Shown piece after piece: positions 44,909 through 56,267 of a DNA stretch of 64,000 nucleotides. Position 1 is the first letter of the stretch; the number at the start of each line of letters is the position of its first letter. Source of the stretch: Brassica napus (taxonomy: Eukaryota; Streptophyta; Magnoliopsida; Brassicales; Brassicaceae); NCBI RefSeq assembly GCF_020379485.1, contig NC_063436.1, positions 24,054,423 to 24,118,422 on the forward strand. Direction: 5' to 3'. Under the pieces are notes generated by a model. It saw only the letters and a list, made by a program, of their open reading frames with translations. It ran no database searches and had not been told where the DNA came from. The translations under genes were made by a program, and so were the position numbers.

Positions 44909-47075
44909 ATGGCTGACGATAAGGTAAGCTACTTCGTTTCCCTTTCTCTTGTCTTTCAGACAAGATATTTTTTTTTTACTAAAAGATCCTGTCTTTATTG
45001 TTTTCCACATTTAACCTTTCAGTTAGTTGTCTTTGCGTAAACAGCTTTGGTCGGAGAATCTTGTTCCTACAAAGATTTTTTTTAAAAATTTGGATAACAA
45101 ATCTCTAGCTAGTTTTCTTGAAGTTTAAAGGTTTTCAAGTTGTGGGTTTATCAAAATTTGGATAATAAATGGCTTTTGAGTTATAACCTTCTGAGATGTG
45201 TAAATTAAGCATTTTTTTTGGTCTCAGGGTTTTGTGAATTTAGCTCTGTTTAGATAATCCATGGTTATAGATCTAAATCTTAATTTAAATCCACAGTTGC
45301 TAGATCCAGAATTGAACATATATTCATTCTTATTTTGTTTTGTTAACCTTTTCCTTTCGCGTGACAAAAGTATATTATATAATATGCTTTTTATCTACTA
45401 AAGAAAATTCATTCTGCGTAACGGCTATTTCTTAACCAATCTTTTTTGACTAGTAAAAATATTCCGTTTGATTCTCAGACAAGCATTATGCTTTTTAGCT
45501 TTTGTCTGTTGGGTTCTTAAGTAGAATCAATGGTTTACTTGCATGACCTTTAGAAGCTTGTTTCTTACAGGAGATGCCGGCTGCTGTAGTTGATGGACAT
45601 GACCAAGTCACTGGTCACATAATCTCCACCACCATCGGTGGCAAAAACGGAGAACCTAAACAGACAATAAGTTACATGGCGGAGCGAGTCGTGGGCACAG
45701 GCTCCTTCGGGATAGTGTTCCAAGCAAAGTGTTTGGAGACAGGAGAGACCGTGGCGATCAAGAAGGTTCTGCAAGACAGGAGATACAAGAACCGAGAGCT
45801 TCAGCTGATGCGTGTGATGGACCATCCGAACGTGGTTCGTTTGAAACATTGCTTCTTCTCGACCACGAGTAAAGACGAGCTTTTCCTTAATCTGGTTATG
45901 GAGTATGTCCCTGAGAGCTTGTACCGTGTTCTGAAACATTACAGCACTGCGAACCAGAGAATGCCTCTTGTCTACGTTAAACTCTACATGTACCAGATCT
46001 TTAGGGGACTTGCTTACGTTCACAATGTTGCTGGAGTTTGCCATAGAGATCTAAAGCCGCAGAATCTTCTGGTATGCGTTTAACATTCAAGATTCATCAA
46101 CTCTTGTGTTTAACATGTCCCTTTTTGTACAGGTTGATCCTCTTACACATCAAGTCAAGATATGTGACTTTGGTAGTGCGAAACAGCTTGTAAGACTTAA
46201 AACTCTTTTTAACTTGTAGCTTTCTTTGTTTTGTGTGATCTCTTATCATTTACTTGGTGGCATCAGGTTAAAGGTGAAGCCAACATATCTTACATATGTT
46301 CAAGATTCTACCGTGCACCTGAACTTATATTCGGTGCTACCGAGTACACAACTTCAATTGATATCTGGTCTGCTGGTTGTGTCCTTGCTGAGCTTCTTCT
46401 TGGTCAGGTAAAAACCAAAATTTTCACTACTCAACTTCTTTAAGTGTCCATTGTATCCTCCTTATGACTCATTATGTGATTTTGCATGCAGCCATTATTC
46501 CCTGGAGAGAATGCTGTTGATCAGCTAGTTGAAATCATCAAAGTAAGAATCTCTAAACCAATGATATTTTTGCAAAACTACAAATCCTCATTGTGTATGG
46601 CTGCTTGGAAACAGGTTCTTGGTACACCAACTCGAGAAGAGATCCGTTGTATGAATCCACACTACACAGACTTTAGGTTCCCACAGATTAAAGCACATCC
46701 TTGGCACAAGATTTTCCATAAACGGATGCCTCCAGAAGCTATTGATTTTGCGTCAAGGCTGCTTCAGTACTCTCCTAGTCTTAGATGCACAGCGGTGAGC
46801 ATTGTTGCTCTCTTAAAAAATTCTTCAGTCTCTTGAGAATCCACCAACTGAATGTTTAATAATATGTCTAATTTCAGCTGGAAGCTTGTGCACATCCGTT
46901 CTTTGATGAACTGAGAGAACCAAATGCTCGTTTACCAAACGGACGGCCTTTCCCGCCTCTCTTCAACTTCAAACAGGAGGTAGCTGGAGCATCACCTGAG
47001 CTGGTCAACAAGTTGATTCCAGACCATATCAAGAGACAGTTGGGTCTAAGTTTCTTGAATCAGTCTGGAACTTAA
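44909..47075 (+). CDS. BIN2: GSK3/SHAGGY-like kinase BIN2 (ASK-eta)
   Basis: Seven exons in phase: 44909-44923, 45571-46071, 46133-46189, 46267-46407, 46492-46542, 46615-46794, 46878-47075, giving 380 aa, the length of Arabidopsis BIN2. Kinase landmarks: glycine loop GTGSFG at 47-52, catalytic Lys69, HRDLKPQN at 163-170, DFG at 184-186, activation-loop Tyr200 ([13 protein letters not shown]), and the TREE motif at 261-264. The last two are, as known for BIN2, the site dephosphorylated by BSU1 and the site of gain-of-function bin2 alleles; all are intact. BIN2 phosphorylates BZR1/BES1 and represses brassinosteroid signalling. The first exon encodes only MADDK. No sign of damage. The exact paralogue rests on the near-identical sequence and synteny (At4g18710). 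Confidence 0.96.
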
Positions 47076-47771
47076 AAGGAACAATAGACAAGAAGTTTTT
47101 TTAATATAAATGTACACATAGTTGAAGGCAAAGTGGAGGACACATAGTTCGAAGTTTTGATGGTGAAAGAAAGCTTGTACACAGCCTGACTTCCCCAAAT
47201 CTGCAAGAGAAGCCGATTCAGTTGTATCTTCTTCTTTCTCCTCTATTTTGCTTCATTCTTTCTGCATCTGTAAATGAGTTTAGTCAAGAGTTTTCTTATA
47301 TAGTAAAGTTTGAGCAGAAGGTGAAAGTATCTTAGTCAAAGAGATCCATAGTCTTACCACAAGAGGAAGGCTCTCGATTTTTTGTTTTGTTTCTTTCCTC
47401 CTCTTGAATGTTTGTCTTCTTCTGTTTTGTTGCTATTACCAAAATTTATGATAATGGTTTGATTATGGCTCTCTTTCTTACCAAAGGCTAATCTCAATAC
47501 TTTTTCTCTTTTTGCATTAAGAGATGTTACTCTTTGTAGTTTAGTGGGATTGTTAGTTTGTATATTTTAATGAATTTAGAAATTCTAAATTTTGATGCTA
47601 TTTGCTATATGATTTAACCTTCAAATCATGTACTATACAGTCATACTGGTTTATGAAATGGTTTATTTATATGTGATTAGCAAAGACAAATCTAAAGACC
47701 CTTTTTGTTTTTCTCTTCTGCATTAAGAGAGTTTTTCCGCTATATTTATGGTTTGCTAAGCTAACAACAAT
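47076..47771. other. BIN2 3' region and spacer
   Basis: Probable 3' untranslated sequence to about 47330 (T-rich), then spacer. No further gene. Confidence 0.4.
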
Positions 47772-47844
47772 TCCGTTGTAGTCTAGCTGGTCAGGATACT
47801 CGGCTCTCACCCGAGAGACCCGGGTTCGAGTCCCGGCAACGGAG
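47772..47844 (+). tRNA. tRNA-Glu (CTC)
   Basis: Acceptor stem TCCGTTG pairs with CAACGGA, followed by discriminator G. D arm TAGTCTAGCTGGTCAGGATA (box A). Anticodon stem and loop CTCGG-CTCTCAC-CCGAG with anticodon CTC. T arm CCGGGTTCGAGTCCCGG (box B). CCA is not encoded, as expected in eukaryotes. A T6 run at 47850-47855 can serve as the Pol III terminator. No intron. Confidence 0.96.
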
Positions 47845-47849
47845 TTAAT

Positions 47850-47855
47850 TTTTTA
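47850..47855 (+). terminator. Pol III terminator of tRNA-Glu
   Basis: Run of T residues five bases after the discriminator base. Confidence 0.6.
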
Positions 47856-48002
47856 ATTTGCCATACGTTGAGCGGGGCACTCTCGTCATTACATCTAGAA
47901 CAAACCCTAAAGCGTCTCTCATATAACACCAGACTTCACAGCCGTCACTGCCACTCTTCTCTGCTCATCTCCACCCTCAATCTTGAATCCCTTAATCCCA
48001 AA

Positions 48003-48925
<923 letters not shown>

Positions 48926-50193
48926 AGAGTTTGTTTCTATTTTGTTTTGTGGTGTTAGCTCTTGTCTCAGAACATCGCCTTGGGATTTCTTGTTTTTTTG
49001 TATCTTTTTTTTAACTTCAGTTGGTTTAGAATCTGAGTACCCTCGAGATATCAACAATTTTTAGAGGTTTATCATTATCAATTTTAAACAATCTCTATGC
49101 TTTAAACTACTCCAATCCAGAATCTTACTCTTCTTTAGCTTTTAGTTCTGCAAGTTTCATAATCAATGGAGTTTTCTCTTCCTTCTGCGTCATTTCTTCT
49201 AAAGCTTTATGGCTATTTGTTATTTTGAAGCTTACCTCTTGGACCTAAAGTAGAAGGTCGAGCTACTTGTCTCTTTGGTAGCCCCACGTGGTCTAAATTT
49301 CTAAGCCCACTTAATCCCATCAATTAAGTTGTATCAAATTACAAATGATTAGTACAACCTCTTACATAAGAAATTACGAATGCAGAAAATCTAGCATAGA
49401 TGATACTATCCTTTTTTAACGTCAAAACGAAGAGATCTCTCTTCTTGAATCCATTAATTAGACTATAGACCTTAAAGCTAAATGGTCAAGACACTCCTTA
49501 GCATCAAAATGGTTATTACATTTGTTGTTGACTAAATTAACTAACTCAACTAAATATATTTTACAATAGATGAATTGTTAACACATTAAAAGGTAGATTA
49601 AATTTCTACTAGCGTTTTGTCAAACATTCAACTATGTTTATCCCAAATTTAACAACACCCAATATGTAACGTCAACAAAAAAGTTTTTTTTTTTATCTCA
49701 CATTTTCTTTATTTCATTTCCAATAAAATTAAATTTACTTCAAGATTATACAGCTTAAACTTGAATATGGGGAAAATCACATTTTAAATCTTAATTAAGT
49801 ATAAACTATGAAACAAATTTGTTTTTTTTCTTCCTTACATTCATGTTAGGGAAAACCACATTTTAAATCTTTAAGTTGGCAAAAGTTTTCATTTTAAACC
49901 ATAGAGTTCAACTGCTAACACTTTAAAATTTAAACAATGAAATTAGTTTCAATTTAAGAAAAAACCAAAAAGGTTAAATATTCTAGAATTAATTAATTAA
50001 ATTAAATAACATTAGTGCTAACAACAAACTCCATACGTTACTTTCTTACTAACAAATTAATGGGTATAGTAAATGTCTTTCTTTATTGCTTCTCCTACCA
50101 TACAAATACAAGAAAGAACAAAGCAACACACAAAAACACTTCACTTTTTTTCCACTAATTAATTAGTTTCTTCTTCTCTTCTTTCCAAAAAAT
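48926..50193. other. Spacer and native MYB98-like promoter
   Basis: 3' region of RPL11, then AT-rich sequence. The phrase AAACCACATTTTAAATCTTT and a near copy occur at about 49770 and 49853. The last 400 bp before 50194 should hold the original synergid promoter of the MYB gene; I can identify no specific motif with confidence. Confidence 0.4.
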
Positions 50194-50202
50194 ATGGAGA
50201 AT
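50194..50202 (+). pseudogene. MYB98: Displaced first three codons of the MYB98-like gene
   Basis: ATG GAG AAT sits directly before the copia 5' LTR. The same AGAAT (50198-50202) recurs at 54819-54823 and is followed by TAC GTC GGC GAG in frame. MEN-YVGESGF corresponds to the MENFV start that I recall for Arabidopsis MYB98. So this is the original start, now 4.6 kb away from the rest of the gene. Confidence 0.85.
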
Positions 50203-50456
50203 TGTTGGAGTTAAACATAAAGATAACTTAGGAGTTAAGTTACACCAATCCTAATGAGTATAGGATTAGAGAAAAAAGGAAATATGTGTTCCTAATGAGT
50301 TTAGGAAATATAGTCTCTATATAAAGAGTTGCAAGAGTGTTGCATACCTTTGTGTGAGCTTAGAGATTGTGTTTGAGTGCTTAAGTTTTGTGAGTGTTTC
50401 TTAAGCTAATAAAGAAGAGTTTCTTTATATTGAGTTCATACAATCCTAGGCTTATA
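50203..50456 (+). repeat. Copia 5' LTR
   Basis: 254 bp with a TATATAAA box at 50318-50325 and an AATAAAG polyadenylation-like signal near 50409. Identical on reading to the 3' LTR. Confidence 0.95.
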
Positions 50457-50458
50457 TT

Positions 50459-50470
50459 TGGTATCAGAGC
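50459..50470 (+). other. Primer-binding site (initiator tRNA-Met)
   Basis: TGGTATCAGAGC two bases after the LTR, complementary to the 3' end of plant initiator tRNA-Met, the usual primer of copia elements. Confidence 0.9.
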
Positions 50471-50488
50471 AAAACCTGATTGAGAATC

Positions 50489-53400
50489 ATGGGTGATCTA
50501 GTTACCACAACAGTTAAGAAGGAAGGAGGCTCGTCTTCTATAAAGTGTCCGATGTTAAACACAACCAATTACACCGTGTGGTCAATACGGATGAAGATGT
50601 TGCTTAGGGTTCATAAGGTGTGGGAAGTAGTCGACCAAGAATCAACTAACGACGAGAAGAACGATATGGCATCAGCACTCTTGTTTCAATCCATCCCGGA
50701 AAGCATGATCTTACAAGTAGGAGGACTTGATTCCGCAAAGAAGATATGGGAAGCGATCAAAACTCGCCATGTAGGAGCTGATAGGGTAAGAGAGGCACGA
50801 CTTCAAACCCTCATGACTGAATTCGAGCGGCTAAAGATGAAAGAAAACGATAAGATCGATGACTTTGTGGGCAAGCTATCGGAGATATCATCGAAGTCAG
50901 CTGCATTGGGAGAGAATATGGAGGAAGCCAAACTCGTGAAGAAATTCCTACAAGGCTTACCACGCAAGAAGTATATTCATATAGTTGCTTCTCTTGAACA
51001 ACTATTGGATTTAAACACCACGGGTTTCGAAGACGTTGTTGGTCGCTTGAAAGCATACGAGGAACGGATATCGGCGGAAGAAGACGAGGATACACAAGAA
51101 AGCCAGAGCAAGCTTATGTATAGCAATACAGAAACACCAACTTATCGAGACACAGAGTATAGAGGACGTGGTCGAGGTGGCCGATACTATGGTAGAGGAA
51201 GAGGACGCGGTAGGTCTTATTGGGAAAACAGAGACGCCTCCAAGATCACATGTTACCGATGCGATAAAGTGGGACACTTTGCTGCTACATGTCCAGATAG
51301 ACTACTCAAACTACAAGTAACAACTGAAAGCAAGGACGGAGATGATACTCATGAAGCCGATGGGCTTATGATGCATGAAATTGTCTATCTCAACGAGCAA
51401 AACGTAAAGCCCAAGGAGTTCGATTCCAGTACTGATGGTGACAGAATATGGTACTTAGACAACGGAGCGAGTAACCATATGACTGGAAATAGAAGCTATT
51501 TTAGATCCATTGATGAAACAATCACTGGAAAAGTTCGTTTCGGCGATGATTCAAGAATAGACATCAAAGGAAAGGGTTCTGTGTTGTTTGTAAGCCAAGA
51601 CGGAAGAAGAAAGATCCTTGCTGACGTTTACTTTATTCCAGAGTTGAAGAGTAATATTATAAGTCTCGGACAAGCTACAGAATCGGGATGTGATGTAAGA
51701 ATGAGAAAAGATTACCTTACTCTCCATGATAAAGATGGAAACTTGATCGTGAAGGCACCAAGGTCTAAAAACAGATTATATAAAGTTATAATGGAGGTGG
51801 AAGAACACAAGTGCTTACAACTTGAGATTAAGGATGACTACTCTCGCTGGCATGCACGCTTAGGGCATCTTGGAGCCGATGCAATGAAGACAATGATAGG
51901 GAAAGAGCTCGTCACCGGTTTTCCCAAGATCAAAGTCGAGAAGGAGACTTGCGATTCTTGCTTGCGTGCTAAACAAGCAAGACAGCCGTTTCCACAATCT
52001 ACCTCCTATCGTGCATCCTCTGTTCTAGAACTCGTGCACGGTGATTTATGTGGACCGATAACACCACCCACCGCAGGAAGAAGCAGGTACATATTTGTGC
52101 TCATAGATGATCACTCACGCTATATGTGGTCTATCTTGCTGAAAGAAAAAGGAGAAGCATTCGACAAGTTTAAAAGATTCAAAGCATTAGTCGAGCATGA
52201 GACCGGTAAAAGCATAAAGACGTTAAGAACAGACAGGGGAGGAGAGTTTACAAGCTCTGAGTTTAAAAGTTTTTGCGAAGCATCGGGTATACAACGTCAC
52301 TTAACTGCTCCGTACACACCGCAGCAAAACGGAGTAGTAGAGAGACGAAATAGAACCTTGTTAGAGATGACAAGGAGTATTTTGACACACATGGAAGTGC
52401 CAAACTACTTATGGGGAGAAGCTGTTCGACACTCAACCTATTTGATCAATCGAATAGCAACCAAGACTTTGGTTTCTTCAACACCGTACGAAGCTTTCAG
52501 AGGAAGAAAACCAAACATCAACCATCTACGAGTATTCGGCTGTACTGCACATGCTAAGGTGGAGACAGTAAACTTGAAGAAACTGGATCATAGGTCTCGT
52601 CCCGTTGTGTATCTTGGAACCGAACCCGGTTCTAAAGCATACAGGTTACTCGATCCTAAGGTACAACGTATAATTGTTAGCAGAGACGTTGTCTTCGAGG
52701 AAAGCAAAGCATGGGAATGGAATAAGAGTGGTCGAGATATAACAGAGAAACCAGGATCATTCAAAATAGTACTTGGAGGTCATGAAGACAACGTGGCTGA
52801 AGGAGACAATGAGACAGACAGCAACGTCCACGAGGACCAAAACACAGCCGAAGAAGATAACAACGAGACTACGGTTGAAACCGATGAAGAAACAGAGGAG
52901 TTTCAGCCTAGAAGGTCAACTAGAATCAGTAGGAAGCCAGCTTATCTAGATGACTACATCTATCTCGCCGAGGTAGAAGGAGAACGTCTCTTGCTCCTTT
53001 TGAATGAAGAGCCATGGGACTTTGAAAGCGCAAGAGAGGAGAAAGTATGGCGTGATGCATGTGAAGAAGAGATCAAATCGATTGTGAAAAACAATACTTG
53101 GGAACTTGTTGATCTACCAGCAGGAGCTAAACCGATTGGCTTAAAATGGATATTTAAGATTAAGAGGAACGCAGATGGGAGCATAAACAAATATAAATCA
53201 AGACTGGTGGCTAAAGGATACATTCAAAGGCATGGGATCGATTTCGAGGAAGTATTTGCGCCCGTGGCACGCATCGAAACCGTCAGGTTTATCATTGCAC
53301 TAGCAGCCTCACGAGGATGGGAGATTCACCACTTAGATGTCAAAACCGCGTTCCTTAATGGAGATTTAAAGGAAGTAGTGTTTGTGAGCCAACCCGAAGG

Positions 53401-54616
53401 CTACGAGGTTAAAGGTCAGGAGCATAAAGTATACAAACTCCATAAAGCCCTATATGGTCTAAGACAAGCCCCAAGAGCCTGGAATGAGAAGTTAAACAAG
53501 GTTCTTGAGAAGTTAAATTTCAATCGTTGCTCGAAAGAACCTTCCTTGTACCGCAAGCAACAGAAAGATCGACTTCTCCTAGTTGCTGTATACGTTGACG
53601 ATCTACTGGTTGCAGGCTCCGACCAAGACATGATAAGAGAGTTCAAAAAGGAGATGTCAAGTAACTTTGAGATGAGTGATCTCGGGTTATTAACTTACTA
53701 TCTTGGAATCGAGGTGTGCCAAGAGAAAGGAAAGATAACTTTAAGTCAGTCAAGATATGCAAATAAAATCTTGACTGAAACAGGTATGTTCGAATGTAAT
53801 GCCACACAAACACCAATGGAGTTCGGTCTAAAGATCTCCAAGGCTGAAGAAGAAGAGAGTATTGACGAGAAGGATTATAGGCGAAAGATTGGATGTCTAC
53901 GCTATTTACTTCACACACGACCTGACCTTGCGTTCTGTGTAGGACTACTTAGCAGATACATGCACGATCCTAGAAGATCCCACGGAGCCGCGTTGAAGCA
54001 CGTCCTGAGGTATCTTAAAGGATCAACAACACTAGGCCTCGTGTACAAGCAAGCAAGTACAATGGAGATTCAAGGCTTTAGTGATTCAAGTCATAATATT
54101 GATGATGATGATGGTAGGAGTACTACAGGCCACATTTTTTATTTAAATGATTGTCCTATCACGTGGTGTTCTCAAAAGCAAGAGACAGTAGCACTATCAT
54201 CTTGTGAAGCAGAGTTTATGGCTGCAACTGAAGCTGCAAAACAAGCCATATGGCTTCAAGATTTGCTCGAAGAGGTTACGGGTCAACCAAGGCAAAAAAT
54301 AGTGGTACGGCTTGATAACAAATCGGCTATTGCCCTCACCAGAAATCCAGTCTTCCATGGTCGAAGTAAACATATACACAAGCGCTATCACTTCATTCGG
54401 GAATGCATCGAGAACGAACAAGTTGACGTCCAACATGTGCCAGGAGCAGAACAAAAGGCAGACATGTTAACTAAAGCTTTGGGAAGAATCAAGTTCAAGG
54501 AGATGAAGGATCTTGTTGGAGTTCAAGATATTGAAGAAGTTAACTTTAAGTTTAAAGGGGAGAATGTTGGAGTTAAACATAAAGATAACTTAGGAGTTAA
54601 GTTACACCAATCCTAA
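50489..54616 (+). CDS. Copia gag-protease-integrase-RT-RNase H polyprotein
   Basis: One uninterrupted frame of 1375 aa from the ATG at 50489 (an upstream TTG at 50480 is not a likely start). In order: a gag UBN2-type region (residues about 25-200); zinc knuckle CYRCDKVGHFAATC at about 255; protease motif WYLDNGASNHM at about 320 (Asp-Asn-Gly where Asp-Ser/Thr-Gly is usual); the pre-integrase WHARLGHLG region and integrase core (LIDDHSRYMW, RTDRGGEF, YTPQQNGVVERRNRT); reverse transcriptase with HHLDVKTAFLNGDL and catalytic YVDDLLVAG; and RNase H with TWCSQKQETVALSSCEAEF. The stop lies about 50 bp inside the 3' LTR. No damage is visible, so the element may be autonomous. The order integrase before RT defines Ty1/copia. 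Confidence 0.95.
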   Translation: MGDLVTTTVKKEGGSSSIKCPMLNTTNYTVWSIRMKMLLRVHKVWEVVDQESTNDEKNDMASALLFQSIPESMILQVGGLDSAKKIWEAIKTRHVGADRVREARLQTLMTEFERLKMKENDKIDDFVGKLSEISSKSAALGENMEEAKLVKKFLQGLPRKKYIHIVASLEQLLDLNTTGFEDVVGRLKAYEERISAEEDEDTQESQSKLMYSNTETPTYRDTEYRGRGRGGRYYGRGRGRGRSYWENRDASKITCYRCDKVGHFAATCPDRLLKLQVTTESKDGDDTHEADGLMMHEIVYLNEQNVKPKEFDSSTDGDRIWYLDNGASNHMTGNRSYFRSIDETITGKVRFGDDSRIDIKGKGSVLFVSQDGRRKILADVYFIPELKSNIISLGQATESGCDVRMRKDYLTLHDKDGNLIVKAPRSKNRLYKVIMEVEEHKCLQLEIKDDYSRWHARLGHLGADAMKTMIGKELVTGFPKIKVEKETCDSCLRAKQARQPFPQSTSYRASSVLELVHGDLCGPITPPTAGRSRYIFVLIDDHSRYMWSILLKEKGEAFDKFKRFKALVEHETGKSIKTLRTDRGGEFTSSEFKSFCEASGIQRHLTAPYTPQQNGVVERRNRTLLEMTRSILTHMEVPNYLWGEAVRHSTYLINRIATKTLVSSTPYEAFRGRKPNINHLRVFGCTAHAKVETVNLKKLDHRSRPVVYLGTEPGSKAYRLLDPKVQRIIVSRDVVFEESKAWEWNKSGRDITEKPGSFKIVLGGHEDNVAEGDNETDSNVHEDQNTAEEDNNETTVETDEETEEFQPRRSTRISRKPAYLDDYIYLAEVEGERLLLLLNEEPWDFESAREEKVWRDACEEEIKSIVKNNTWELVDLPAGAKPIGLKWIFKIKRNADGSINKYKSRLVAKGYIQRHGIDFEEVFAPVARIETVRFIIALAASRGWEIHHLDVKTAFLNGDLKEVVFVSQPEGYEVKGQEHKVYKLHKALYGLRQAPRAWNEKLNKVLEKLNFNRCSKEPSLYRKQQKDRLLLVAVYVDDLLVAGSDQDMIREFKKEMSSNFEMSDLGLLTYYLGIEVCQEKGKITLSQSRYANKILTETGMFECNATQTPMEFGLKISKAEEEESIDEKDYRRKIGCLRYLLHTRPDLAFCVGLLSRYMHDPRRSHGAALKHVLRYLKGSTTLGLVYKQASTMEIQGFSDSSHNIDDDDGRSTTGHIFYLNDCPITWCSQKQETVALSSCEAEFMAATEAAKQAIWLQDLLEEVTGQPRQKIVVRLDNKSAIALTRNPVFHGRSKHIHKRYHFIRECIENEQVDVQHVPGAEQKADMLTKALGRIKFKEMKDLVGVQDIEEVNFKFKGENVGVKHKDNLGVKLHQS
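54551..54564 (+). other. Polypurine tract
   Basis: TTTAAAGGGGAGAA directly before the 3' LTR, the site expected for priming of plus-strand DNA. Confidence 0.85.
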
Positions 54617-54818
54617 TGAGTATAGGATTAGAGAAAAAAGGAAATATGTGTTCCTAATGAGTTTAGGAAATATAGTCTCTATATAAAGAGTTGCAAGAGT
54701 GTTGCATACCTTTGTGTGAGCTTAGAGATTGTGTTTGAGTGCTTAAGTTTTGTGAGTGTTTCTTAAGCTAATAAAGAAGAGTTTCTTTATATTGAGTTCA
54801 TACAATCCTAGGCTTATA
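54565..54818 (+). repeat. Copia 3' LTR, possible new promoter for the MYB gene
   Basis: Copy of the 5' LTR, with TATATAAA at 54680-54687 pointing towards the MYB98-like exons. The first ATG downstream of this TATA box is at 54887, in the MYB frame. An AATAAAG signal near 54771 could also end transcripts. Confidence 0.9.
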
Positions 54819-54886
54819 AGAATTACGTCGGCGAGAGTGGATTTGCTCCTCTAAACAAAACCGTCTTCACACGTGATCAAGAACAA

Positions 54887-56267
54887 ATGAAAGAAGAAAA
54901 TTTCCCCTTCCAAGTCGTTGACCAATCAAAGCCCACAAGCTTTCTTCAAGACTTCCACCATCTTGATCATGATGATCAGTTTGATCATCACCATCATCAT
55001 GGGTCTACATCTTCAAATTCTTTGCTTGTTATCCAAACTACGTCATCTTGTGTCAATAGTTCTCCTTTCGAGCATTGCTCTTACCAAGACAACATGGTCA
55101 ATTTGGTCGATGAACATGGTAGTACTATGGACATGGAGCAAAACAACATGATGATGAGGATGATCCCTTTTGGTTACCCTCCTAGAGGGATCACCAAGCC
55201 TATGAACTTCGTGATGCCAGATGAAGTTTCATGTGTTTCTGCAGATAATGATTGTTATAAAGCGATGAGTTTCAATAAGACCAAACCAATTCTGACAAGA
55301 AAGTTGTCTTCATCTTCGTCGTCATCATCATGGAAAGAAAAGAAAGAAAAAACATTAGTCAAAGGACAATGGACTTCTGAAGAAGACAGGTTCGTTATTA
55401 ACATAATATAGCTTAGGATCAATATTTCATAAAATATATATTAGTCTCATTAAAATAGGAGAGTACTCCTTGAACTATATTAAGTTATTATGCAATATTA
55501 CTAACAATAGTTAGATAAACTTTTCCATTTTGCGGGTTATTAGTTAAGAGTAATTGTTTTTGATAATAGGATATTGATTCAATTTGTGGAGAAATATGGA
55601 TTGCGGAAATGGTCGCATATTGCACAAGTGTTACCGGGAAGAATTGGGAAGCAATGTAGAGAGAGATGGCATAACCATTTGAGACCTGACATTAAGGTAT
55701 GAACTAGTAACCTACCATTTACGTAGTGATGATAAAGGAAACTAAATATTAGATAGTTTTCAGAGATTATGAATATATTTGTTGTAGAAGGAAACATGGA
55801 GTGAAGAAGAAGACAGAGTGCTTATACAATCTCATAAAGAGATTGGGAACAAATGGGCAGAGATTGCCAAAAGACTCCCTGGAAGAACAGAGAACTCGAT
55901 CAAGAACCACTGGAACACGACAAAACGAAGACAATTCTCTAAGAGAAAATGTAGATCTAAGTATCCAAGACCTTCTCTGTTGCAGGATTACATAAAGAGC
56001 TTGGGTTTGGGAGCTTTGTCGTCCTCCTCTGTGCCTGCAAGAGGTAGACGCAGAGAGAGTAACAAGAAGAAGGATTTTGTGGCGGTTGAGGAAGAGAATA
56101 AGAAGAATGAAGATGAGCTTTACGGACTAGACAGGATAGTGCCTGAATGTGTGTTTACTGATGACTTTGGATTCAATGAGAAGCTGCTTGTGGAAGGATG
56201 TAGCATTGACTCCTTACTTGATGACCTTCCTCAGCCTGACATTAATACTTTTGCTCATGGATTCTGA
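54887..56267 (+). CDS. MYB98: MYB98-like R2R3-MYB, N terminus displaced by copia
   Basis: Coding sequence resumes at 54824 (YVGESGFAPLNKTVFTRDQE); the first ATG now available is at 54887 (MKEENFPFQVVDQSKPTSF). Exons 54824-55389, 55570-55696 and 55788-56267 are in phase. The original protein would have 393 aa; initiation at 54887 gives 369 aa lacking residues 1-24. R2 (WTSEEDR, ILIQFVEKYGLRKWSHIAQV, CRERWHNHLRPDIK) and R3 (TWSEEEDRVLIQSHKEIGNK, WAEIAKRLPGRTENSIKNHW) are intact. A His/Asp-rich segment (DHHHHHG) and a serine run precede R2. MYB98 activates synergid genes needed for pollen-tube guidance (established for Arabidopsis At4g18770). The DNA-binding part is undamaged but the gene is cut off from its promoter and start. 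Confidence 0.9.

Larger units (their letters stand above)
50203..54818 (+). mobile_element. Complete Ty1/copia LTR retrotransposon, 4616 bp
   Basis: Two 254-bp LTRs (50203-50456 and 54565-54818), which I read as identical base for base, flank one intact polyprotein frame. The element is bounded by the 5-bp target duplication AGAAT (50198-50202, 54819-54823). A primer-binding site complementary to initiator tRNA-Met follows the 5' LTR and a polypurine tract precedes the 3' LTR. The LTRs start with TG and end in TA rather than the usual CA. It is inserted after codon 3 of a MYB98-like gene in the same orientation. Confidence 0.96.

Noticed and set aside
46415..46443. BIN2 frames continuing past exon ends (for example 46408-46443 and 46543-46614)
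   Set aside because: They start with GTAA/GTAAGA donors and the spliced product matches the kinase without gaps.
50480..50488. Copia polyprotein start at 50480
   Set aside because: That codon is TTG; the first ATG of the frame is at 50489.
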